DNA of 5,153 nucleotides. Origin: Rubrivivax sp. (GTDB lineage: Bacteria; Pseudomonadota; Gammaproteobacteria; Burkholderiales; Burkholderiaceae_C). A model generated the notes under the pieces. It ran no database searches. It was not told where the DNA came from and saw nothing but the letters and a program-made list of their open reading frames with translations. The stretch covers positions 1 to 5,153 of the forward strand of contig JAUYAJ010000078.1 in assembly GCA_030693565.1 (NCBI GenBank). The letters are read 5' to 3'. Position 1 is the stretch's first letter. Each line of letters begins with the position of its first letter. Shown here one piece after another: positions 1-5,153 of this stretch. The translations under genes and the position numbers were made by a program.

Positions 1-2
1 GC

Positions 3-1256
3 CAGGAGCTCGGATCCGGAACCGGCGTGTGGAGCATGAGCGAGCAGGTGCGCGCCGGCACGCTCAAGCTGGCCGACTTCTTCGAGGCCGAAAGCTGCAT
101 GCACCGCAGCCACGGCCACTGCATGACCATGGGCACGGCGAGCACGATGGCCTGCATGGTCGAAGCGCTGGGCATCGGCCTGCCGGGCAACGCCGCCTTC
201 CCGGCGGTTGACGGCCGGCGCAACGTGCTGGCGCGCAGCGCCGGGCGGCGCATCGTCGAGATGGTCCATGCCGACCAGACCATCGCCCAGGTGCTGACCC
301 GCGAAGCCTTCGAGAACGCCATCCGCACGCTGGCCGCGATTGGCGGCAGCACGAATGCGGTGATCCACCTGATCGCCATTGCCGGGCGCCTGGGCGTGCC
401 GCTGTCGGTCGACGACTTCGACCGCCTGGCCAGTGAACTGCCCTGCCTGGTGAACCTGCAGCCCAGCGGCCAGTACCTGATGGAAGACTTCTGCTACGCC
501 GGCGGCCTGCCGGTGGTGATGAAGGAGATCGCCCACTTGCTGCACCTGGACGTCGTCACCGCCAACGGCTGCACCGTGGGCGAGAACATTCAGGGCGCGC
601 AGAACTACAACGCCGACGTCATCAAGCCTTTCGCGGCGCCGTTCAAGGACAAAGCCGGCATCGCCGTGCTGCGCGGCAACCTGGCCCCGGGCAGCGCCGT
701 CATCAAACCCAGCGCGGCAACGCCGGCCCTGATGGTGCACACCGGCCGCGCCGTCGTCTTCGAAGACAGCGACGACTTCCACGCCCGCATCGACGACGAC
801 AACCTCGATGTCGACGAAACCTGCGTGCTGGTGCTGAAGAACTGCGGCCCCAAGGGCTACCCCGGCATGGCCGAGGTCGGCAACATGCCGCTGCCGCCCA
901 AGGTGCTGAAAAAAGGCATCACCGACATGGTGCGCATCAGCGACGCGCGCATGAGCGGCACCGCCTACGGCACCGTGGTGCTGCACACGGTGCCCGAAGC
1001 CGCCGCCGGTGGCCCGCTGGCGCTGGTTCGCAACGGCGACATGATCACGCTCGACGTGCCGGCGCGCAGCCTGCACCTGCACGTGGACGACGCCGAACTG
1101 GCGCGCCGGCGTGCCGACTGGGTGGCACCGACGCCGCCGCTGCAAAGCGGTTACTGGAAGCTCTACATCGACCATGTGCTGCCGGCCGACCAAGGCGCCG
1201 ACCTCGACTTCCTGGTCGGCATGCGCGGCGCCTTTGTGCCGAAAGACAATCACTGA
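3..1256 (+). CDS. IlvD/Edd-family sugar-acid dehydratase, 5'-truncated (L-arabonate dehydratase-like)
   Basis: This is a cytosolic Fe-S dehydratase that would convert an aldonate to its 2-keto-3-deoxy acid. The frame is open to the left edge and reads QELGSGT before the first possible start (GTG at 27), which matches the family interior, so the true start lies outside. About 417 residues remain of the usual 570-600; the missing N-terminus should hold two of the three cluster cysteines. Visible motifs are HCMTMGTAST with the third cluster cysteine (120-122), GIGLPGNAA (about 171-197), GPKGYPGMAE (about 846-875), SDARMSGTAYG with the likely catalytic serine (954-956), and the C-terminal YWKLYIDHVL followed by ADLDFLVG. 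The GPKGYPGMAE and C-terminal motifs resemble the arabonate/xylonate/galactonate branch more than the branched-chain amino acid enzyme. This and the sugar-dehydrogenase neighbours favour a sugar-acid substrate. The exact substrate cannot be fixed from sequence. Family is certain; substrate is inferred. Confidence 0.9.
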   Translation, partial: QELGSGTGVWSMSEQVRAGTLKLADFFEAESCMHRSHGHCMTMGTASTMACMVEALGIGLPGNAAFPAVDGRRNVLARSAGRRIVEMVHADQTIAQVLTREAFENAIRTLAAIGGSTNAVIHLIAIAGRLGVPLSVDDFDRLASELPCLVNLQPSGQYLMEDFCYAGGLPVVMKEIAHLLHLDVVTANGCTVGENIQGAQNYNADVIKPFAAPFKDKAGIAVLRGNLAPGSAVIKPSAATPALMVHTGRAVVFEDSDDFHARIDDDNLDVDETCVLVLKNCGPKGYPGMAEVGNMPLPPKVLKKGITDMVRISDARMSGTAYGTVVLHTVPEAAAGGPLALVRNGDMITLDVPARSLHLHVDDAELARRRADWVAPTPPLQSGYWKLYIDHVLPADQGADLDFLVGMRGAFVPKDNH

Positions 1257-1367
1257 GCCGGGCCTGGGCCGGGACTGGCAGCGCCACAAGTCGAGCCGGA
1301 CCACAATCACCGCCATCCCTCACCCGCCGGCCGCTCACCGCGCCGGCCCCAACCCAGCGACACGAGC

Positions 1368-2123
1368 ATGAGCAACCCCAAGATCGCCCTCGTCACCGGC
1401 GCCGGCAGCGGCATCGGCCAGGCCTGCGCCACCGCCTTGTTGAATGACGGCTGGCAAGTCGTCTTCACCGGCCGCCGTCAGGACGCCCTTGAAGCCGCCA
1501 TCGCCGCCGCCGGTGAAGCCGGCAGCCGCGGCGTTGCCATGCCTTGCGACGTCGCCGACGACAAAGCCGTTGCCGCCTTGTTCGAGCAGGTGCGTCAGCG
1601 CTTCGGGCGCCTGGACCTGCTGTTCAACAACGCCGGCATGGGCTTGCCGGTGGCCACGCCCGACGAGCTGGCCGCCGACGCCTGGCGGCGTGTCGTCGAC
1701 ACCAACCTGAACGGCGCCTTCTTCTGCCTCAGCCAGGCCTTCAAGCTGATGCGCCACCAGTCACCGCAAGGCGGGCGCATCATCAACAACGGCTCGATCT
1801 CGGCGCATGCGCCGCGGCCGGGCTCGATCGCCTACACCGCGACCAAACACGCGGTCAGCGGCCTCACACGCACCGCAGCGCTCGACGGCCGGCCATTCGA
1901 CATCGCGGTCGGCCAGATCGACATCGGCAACGTCGCCAGCAGCATGACCGACCGCATGGTCAAAGGCGTGCCGCAGGCCGACGGCAGCGTGCGCCCGGAG
2001 CCGCGCATGGAGCTTGAGGACGTTGCCGCCACCTTCATGGCGATGGCGCGGTTGCCACTGACGGCCAACGTGCTGTTCATGACCGTGATGGCCACCAAGA
2101 TGCCTTTCGTCGGCCGCGGCTGA
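1368..2123 (+). CDS. SDR-family oxidoreductase, probably NADP(H)-dependent, substrate unknown
   Basis: A complete 251-residue classical short-chain dehydrogenase. The cofactor loop TGAGSGIG is at residues 10-17, NNAG at 87-90, and the active-site set is Asn113, Ser143, Tyr156 and Lys160 (YTATK). The second strand ends in TGRR (34-37) with no acidic residue, which in this family usually means NADP(H). The section after the active site (QIDIGNVASSMTDRM, from residue 183) replaces the usual PG-type loop, and the C-terminus lacks the common DGG ending, so it is not a standard 3-oxoacyl-ACP reductase despite the likely automatic name. It follows the dehydratase after 111 bases that show no clear promoter or terminator, and its ATG has only a weak purine stretch (ACGAG) upstream. 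It is likely a sugar or sugar-acid dehydrogenase/reductase serving the same pathway. That role is inferred from neighbours. Confidence 0.9.
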   Translation: MSNPKIALVTGAGSGIGQACATALLNDGWQVVFTGRRQDALEAAIAAAGEAGSRGVAMPCDVADDKAVAALFEQVRQRFGRLDLLFNNAGMGLPVATPDELAADAWRRVVDTNLNGAFFCLSQAFKLMRHQSPQGGRIINNGSISAHAPRPGSIAYTATKHAVSGLTRTAALDGRPFDIAVGQIDIGNVASSMTDRMVKGVPQADGSVRPEPRMELEDVAATFMAMARLPLTANVLFMTVMATKMPFVGRG

Positions 2124-2160
2124 CCGCCGGCGCCGGGCCGCGCCAGCACGCCCCATTCAC

Positions 2161-2164
2161 GGAG
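2161..2164 (+). promoter_or_regulatory. Ribosome binding site of the idonate dehydrogenase-like gene
   Basis: GGAG followed by AA lies 9 bases before the ATG at 2174. It supports that start over the later in-frame ATGs. Confidence 0.7.
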
Positions 2165-2173
2165 AACCCTGCC

Positions 2174-3202
2174 ATGTCCATCGCCTGCCAGATCCACGGC
2201 CCGCTCGACCTGCGGCTGACCGAGGAAACACCGCCGCCGCTGGGCCCGCACGACGTGCTGCTGCGCCTGGGCGCGGGCGGCATCTGCGGCTCGGACCTGC
2301 ATTACTACCAGCATGGCCGGGTCGGCGCCTTCACCGTGCGCGAGCCTTTGGTGCCCGGGCACGAAGCCTCGGGCATCGTCGTCGACATCGGCGAGCGCGT
2401 CAGCCGCGTCAGCCTCGGCCAGCGCGTGGCGATCAACCCGTCGCACCCTTGCGGCGTGTGCGACTACTGCCAGGCCGGGCGCGGCAACCTGTGCCGCAAG
2501 ATGTACTTCCTGGGCAGTGCCAGCGTGTTCCCGCATGCCCAGGGCTTGTTCCGCGAACGTTTCGTGATGGGCGAGCGCCAGCTGACGCCGGTCACCGAAG
2601 ACGGCATCTCGCTGGGCGAGATCGCCTGCGCCGAGCCGCTGTCGATCGGCCTGCACGCGATCCACCGCGCCGGGCCGGTGCTCGGCGAGACGGTGCTCAT
2701 CACCGGCGGCGGCACCATCGGCTGCATGAGCGCGATGGCGGCGCGGCTGGCCGGCGCCGCCGAGGTCATCGTCTGCGACATCAACGACCGCGCGCTGGCC
2801 ATCGCGCGCAGCGTCGGCGCTGACCGCACGCTGCGCAGCGACCAGGTCGACCCGGCTTCGCTGGCCGACCTGGCCCATGTGACGATCGAAGCCGCCGGCA
2901 GCCCGCAAGCACTGGCCACCTGCCTGGCCGCCACGCGCCGCGGCGGGCGCATCATCCAGGTCGGCACGCTGCCGCCCGAACTGCCCTTCCCCGCCAACAG
3001 CTTGATGGCACGCGAGCTCGACTACCGCGGCGCCTTCCGCGCCCACCTCGAATTCGACTGGGCGGTGCAAGCCATCCGCAGCCGCCGCGTCGACGTGCGC
3101 CCGCTCATCAGCGCGCAATTGCCGCTGGCGCAATCCCAGGCCGCGTTCGAGCTCGCGCTCGATCGCAGCCGCAGCACCAAAGTCCAACTGATCACGGAGT
3201 GA
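2174..3202 (+). CDS. L-idonate 5-dehydrogenase-like zinc-dependent alcohol dehydrogenase
   Basis: A complete 342-residue medium-chain, zinc-dependent dehydrogenase, close in length and in many stretches to E. coli IdnD (about 343 residues). Shared features are GGICGSDLHYYQ (35-46), the GHE motif, INPS-PCG-C--C (87-99) and the AEPL segment. Catalytic zinc ligands are probably Cys38, His63/Glu64 and Glu154. Structural zinc is held by Cys93, Cys96, Cys99 and Cys107. The nucleotide fold has GGGTIG at 178-183, and Asp202 at the end of the second strand indicates NAD+. IdnD oxidises the C5 hydroxyl of L-idonate to 5-ketogluconate, and related enzymes act on sorbitol, xylitol or other sugar acids. 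Here it sits between two SDRs next to a sugar-acid dehydratase, so oxidation of a sugar, polyol or aldonate is expected. Its stop is 4 bases before the next start, implying translational coupling. The exact substrate is unproven. Confidence 0.88.
   Translation: MSIACQIHGPLDLRLTEETPPPLGPHDVLLRLGAGGICGSDLHYYQHGRVGAFTVREPLVPGHEASGIVVDIGERVSRVSLGQRVAINPSHPCGVCDYCQAGRGNLCRKMYFLGSASVFPHAQGLFRERFVMGERQLTPVTEDGISLGEIACAEPLSIGLHAIHRAGPVLGETVLITGGGTIGCMSAMAARLAGAAEVIVCDINDRALAIARSVGADRTLRSDQVDPASLADLAHVTIEAAGSPQALATCLAATRRGGRIIQVGTLPPELPFPANSLMARELDYRGAFRAHLEFDWAVQAIRSRRVDVRPLISAQLPLAQSQAAFELALDRSRSTKVQLITE
3196..3199 (+). promoter_or_regulatory. Ribosome binding site of the second SDR, inside the end of the upstream gene
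   Basis: GGAG lies directly before the TGA of the idonate dehydrogenase-like gene and 7 bases before the ATG at 3207. This arrangement is typical of coupled translation within an operon. Confidence 0.75.
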
Positions 3203-3206
3203 ACCC

Positions 3207-3962
3207 ATGACTTCCCGACTCGCCGGCAAGACCGCCTTCGTCACTGCTGCCGGCCAAGGCATAGGCCGCGCTGTGGCGCTGGCATTCGCACGCGAAGGCG
3301 CGCGCGTCATCGCCACCGACATCAACGCCGCCACGCTGGCGACGCTGGAAGGTGAAGCCGGCATCACGACGGCGCGGCTCGACGTCACCGACAGCGCCGC
3401 CGTCAAGGCCGCCGCGGCCGCTGCCGGCCCGCTGCACGTGCTGTTCAACGGCGCCGGCTACGTGCACGCCGGCAACGTGCTCGACTGCAGCGACGCCGAC
3501 TGGGACTTCGCCTTCGACCTCAACGTGCGTTCGCAATTCCGCACCATCCAGGCCTTCCTGCCCGGCATGCTGAGCCTGGGCGGCGGCTCGATCATCAACA
3601 TGTCGTCGGTGGCCGGCAGCATCAAGGGCGCGCCGAACCGCTTCGTCTACGGCACCACCAAGGCAGCGGTGATCGGGCTGACCAAGTCGGAGGCCGCCGA
3701 CTACATCACCCGCGGCGTGCGCTGCAATGCCATCTGCCCGGGCACGATCGAGTCGCCCAGCCTGCGTGACCGCGTCGCCGCGCAGGCCGCGGCCACAAAA
3801 CAGACACTGGCGCAGGTCGACGCCGCCTTCGTTGCCCGCCAGCCGATGGGCCGGCTGGGCACGACCGAAGAGATTGCCGCGCTGGCGCTCTACCTGGCCA
3901 GCGACGAGTCGGCTTTCACCACCGGCACGGCGCAAATCATCGACGGCGGCTGGTCGAACTGA
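3207..3962 (+). CDS. SDR dehydrogenase, likely 2-keto-3-deoxy-L-fuconate 4-dehydrogenase type
   Basis: A complete 251-residue classical SDR. The cofactor loop TAAGQGIG is at 13-20 and Asp38 ends the second strand (ATDIN), so NAD+ is expected. NGAG (81-84) replaces the usual NNAG. The active-site set is Asn106, Ser134, Tyr148 and Lys152 (YGTTK). The Ser-Tyr spacing and the surrounding NMSSVAGS, NRFVY and NAICPGTIESPSL segments follow the DHRS6 (3-hydroxybutyrate dehydrogenase type 2) subfamily, which includes bacterial 2-keto-3-deoxy-L-fuconate dehydrogenases. Arg145, Arg189 and Arg211 align with arginines that I recall binding the substrate carboxylate in DHRS6, which fits a keto-acid substrate. 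The C-terminus has the classical IIDGGWSN ending. An FAH-family hydrolase directly follows, the pairing known from the L-fucose and L-rhamnose diketo routes. The likely reaction is C4 oxidation of a 2-keto-3-deoxy sugar acid. The sugar (fuconate, rhamnonate or a pentonate) is not decided. Confidence 0.9.
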   Translation: MTSRLAGKTAFVTAAGQGIGRAVALAFAREGARVIATDINAATLATLEGEAGITTARLDVTDSAAVKAAAAAAGPLHVLFNGAGYVHAGNVLDCSDADWDFAFDLNVRSQFRTIQAFLPGMLSLGGGSIINMSSVAGSIKGAPNRFVYGTTKAAVIGLTKSEAADYITRGVRCNAICPGTIESPSLRDRVAAQAAATKQTLAQVDAAFVARQPMGRLGTTEEIAALALYLASDESAFTTGTAQIIDGGWSN

Positions 3963-3990
3963 CCGCTCGCGAACAAGCATTCAACAACGA

Positions 3991-3994
3991 GGAG
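3991..3994 (+). promoter_or_regulatory. Ribosome binding site of the FAH-family gene
   Basis: GGAG lies within a purine-rich run 7 bases before the ATG at 4002. It fixes that start and indicates efficient translation after the 39-base gap. Confidence 0.75.
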
Positions 3995-4001
3995 ACTGAG
4001 C

Positions 4002-5153
4002 ATGAAACTCTTGCGTCACGGCCCCAAGGGCCATGTCAAACCCGGCCTGCTCGACGACCAGGGCCAGGTGCGCGACCTGTCGGCGCTGCTGCCCGACATC
4101 ACGCCGGCGACGCTGTCGCCGGCCGGGCTGGCAGCCCTGCGCAGCGTCGACATCAACACCTTGCCGGTGGTCGAACAAGGCACGCTGGCCGTGCCCTGGT
4201 CGGGCCTGGGCAAGTTCGTCTGCATCGGCCTGAACTACGCCGACCACGCGGCCGAATCCAACCTGCCGATCCCCAAGGAACCCATCGTCTTCATGAAGCC
4301 GAACAGCGCCGCGGTGGGCTGCAACCACGACATCGTGCTGCCGCAAGGCTCGGTCAAAGGCGACTGGGAGGTCGAGCTCGGCATCGTCATCGGCAGCACG
4401 GCGCGCTATGTCAGCGAAGCCGACGCGCTGAACTTTGTTGCCGGCTACTGCGTCGTCAACGACGTCTCCGAGCGCGAATACCAGATCGAGCGCGGCGGCA
4501 CCTGGGACAAGGGCAAAGGCTGCGACACCTTCGGCCCGATCGGCCCCTGGATGGTGACCACCGACGAAGTCGGCGACCCGCAGGCGCTGGGCATGTGGCT
4601 GGACGTCAACGGCGAGCGGATGCAGACCGGCAGCACCAGCACCATGATCTTCATCGTGGTGCAGATCGTCAGCTACGTCAGCCACTTCATCACGCTGCAT
4701 CCCGGCGACATCATCGCCACCGGCACCCCCCCGGGCGTCGGCATGGGCAAGAAGCCGACCCCGATCTGGCTGAAGGCCGGCGACGTGATGACGCTGGGCA
4801 TCGACGAAAGCTACATGGCCGCGGCCGGGCGCGAATGGTCCTGGAGCTATTTCGACCACCCGCCGCTTTCCTGGTGGCTGTCCGCCGGGGCCGCCGCGCT
4901 GTTCGGCTCCGAGGCGGCGATCGTGCTCCGCCTGCCGTTCATAGCGCTCTTCGCCCTGACCACCTGGCTGGTCTTCGCCTGGACGCGGGAGATGTTCGGC
5001 GAAAGGGCAGGGCTCTGGGCGGCGGGGACCCTGAACATGGCCCCGGTGCTGGGCCTGACCACCGGCTCCTGGGTGCTGCCTGACGGCCCGCTGCTGCCCG
5101 CGCTGCTCGGCTTCGGCTGGGCGCTGCACCGGGCCATGCTGCGCGACCAGTGG
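4002..5153 (+). CDS. FAH-family hydrolase (2,4-diketo-3-deoxy-sugar-acid hydrolase-like), frame fused to a glycosyltransferase fragment, open at right edge
   Basis: Residues 1-268 form a nearly complete fumarylacetoacetate hydrolase-fold enzyme, which cleaves a C-C bond in diketo acids using Mg2+ or Mn2+. Seen are GLNYADHA (76-83), FMKP (97-100), the metal ligands Glu123 and Glu125 in WEVELG, Asp154 in NDVSERE, the KGKGCDTFGPIGPW segment (170-183) and TGTPPGVGMG (240-249). Family members are about 280-285 residues and normally end LGI(D/E)GLGEQRQ plus a few residues. Here the frame reads LGIDE and then becomes a GT39 membrane sequence from about residue 268, with no stop for 384 codons. Following the keto-deoxy-acid SDR, the FAH part most likely releases pyruvate and a 2-hydroxy acid. 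The original C-terminus, probably about 14 residues, is missing. The fused protein is unlikely to be real as drawn; treat the FAH gene as ending near 4805. Confidence 0.85.
   Translation, partial: MKLLRHGPKGHVKPGLLDDQGQVRDLSALLPDITPATLSPAGLAALRSVDINTLPVVEQGTLAVPWSGLGKFVCIGLNYADHAAESNLPIPKEPIVFMKPNSAAVGCNHDIVLPQGSVKGDWEVELGIVIGSTARYVSEADALNFVAGYCVVNDVSEREYQIERGGTWDKGKGCDTFGPIGPWMVTTDEVGDPQALGMWLDVNGERMQTGSTSTMIFIVVQIVSYVSHFITLHPGDIIATGTPPGVGMGKKPTPIWLKAGDVMTLGIDESYMAAAGREWSWSYFDHPPLSWWLSAGAAALFGSEAAIVLRLPFIALFALTTWLVFAWTREMFGERAGLWAAGTLNMAPVLGLTTGSWVLPDGPLLPALLGFGWALHRAMLRDQW
4797..4811 (+). other. Chimeric junction between FAH gene and GT39 gene
   Basis: The last residues that fit FAH proteins are LGID and the first that fit GT39 proteins are DESY, so the join lies around the GAC codon at 4803-4805, where both families carry Asp. 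A few shared bases here (TCGACG, 4801-4806) could have mediated a false overlap or a recombination. Codon use changes at this point: Gly GGG is 1 of 32 before it in the gene and 4 of 11 after it; Ser TCC is 2 of 14 before and 5 of 7 after. The rare codons ATA, AGG and CTT appear only after it in this frame. Confidence 0.75.
4803..5153 (+). pseudogene. Internal fragment of a GT39/ArnT-type (PMT_2) membrane glycosyltransferase
   Basis: Translation of this stretch gives DESYMAAAGREW, SYFDHPPLSWWL, then hydrophobic helices around residues 305-327 and 338-375 of the fused frame, with RLPF (310-313), FGERAGLWAA (332-341) and LPDGPLL (359-365). This is the classic start of a GT-C glycosyltransferase of the dolichyl-phosphate-mannose/ArnT type, which moves sugars from polyprenyl phosphate donors at the outer face of the inner membrane. 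The acidic DE pair belongs to the first periplasmic loop and includes the catalytic Asp. The upstream start and first membrane helix are absent, replaced by a cytosolic FAH enzyme, and the C-terminal part lies beyond the window. The form resembles alphaproteobacterial GT39 proteins I know, suggesting a different source from the rest of the window. It could be an intact gene elsewhere that was joined here wrongly. Confidence 0.75.

Noticed and set aside
7..17. Adjacent SacI-like and BamHI-like sites near the left edge, resembling a vector cloning site.
   Set aside because: The bases encode QELGSGT in frame, which fits the IlvD/Edd family sequence at this point; no further vector sequence follows.
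909..914. Run of six A in the dehydratase, considered as a programmed slippage site.
   Set aside because: It encodes KK in the conserved KVLKKGITDM segment; the frame continues normally and no alternative product is suggested.
1257..1367. Gap after the dehydratase examined for a terminator, promoter or small gene.
   Set aside because: Only short GC-rich palindromic bits (such as GGCCTGGGCC) without a T-run, and no recognisable -35/-10 pair or coding frame with a good ribosome binding site.
1832..3448. Very long open minus-strand frame (538 codons), with other long antisense frames at 3192-3980 and 3981-5129.
   Set aside because: These are shadows of GC-rich plus-strand genes: low-complexity Ala/Arg/Gly-rich translations, no family motifs, and they cross several real gene boundaries.
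4726..4732. Run of seven C, a possible slippage or frameshift site just before the junction.
   Set aside because: The frame is correct on both sides and the run encodes the conserved TGTPPGVG motif, so no shift has occurred.

Overview
The window is one compact run of plus-strand genes from a high-GC bacterium. Codon choice (GC-rich third positions, Ser mostly AGC/TCG, Gly almost always GGC) and protein type suggest a betaproteobacterium of the Burkholderiales. This is an impression from sequence; no search was run.

Layout. (1) The 3' three-quarters of an IlvD/Edd-family sugar-acid dehydratase runs in from the left edge and stops at 1256. (2) After a 111-base gap comes a short-chain dehydrogenase/reductase (SDR) of unassigned substrate, 1368-2123. 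(3) An L-idonate 5-dehydrogenase-like zinc alcohol dehydrogenase follows at 2174-3202. (4) Four bases later is a second SDR, 3207-3962, of the DHRS6 / 2-keto-3-deoxy-L-fuconate dehydrogenase type. (5) A fumarylacetoacetate hydrolase (FAH) family gene starts at 4002. Genes 3-5 each have a clear GGAG ribosome binding site, and the spacing suggests one operon.

Together they read as part of a non-phosphorylating sugar-acid route. The dehydratase would turn an aldonate into a 2-keto-3-deoxy acid. The second SDR would oxidise its C4 hydroxyl. The FAH enzyme would cleave the resulting 2,4-diketo acid to pyruvate plus a 2-hydroxy acid (lactate from a 6-deoxy sugar, glycolate from a pentose). The idonate-type dehydrogenase and the first SDR would feed or adjust the substrate. 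No sugar lactonase, transporter or regulator is visible.

The striking feature is at the right end. The FAH reading frame is normal to about residue 268 (base 4805). It then changes, without a stop, into the middle of a GT-C family 39 membrane glycosyltransferase (ArnT/PMT_2 type) and stays open to the window end. The switch replaces the last few FAH residues, removes the start and first membrane helix of the glycosyltransferase, and coincides with a codon-usage change. The most likely explanation is a chimeric join between two unrelated DNAs (assembly artefact or illegitimate recombination). A functional fusion is less likely. No RNA genes, CRISPR arrays, insertion sequences or convincing terminators were seen.
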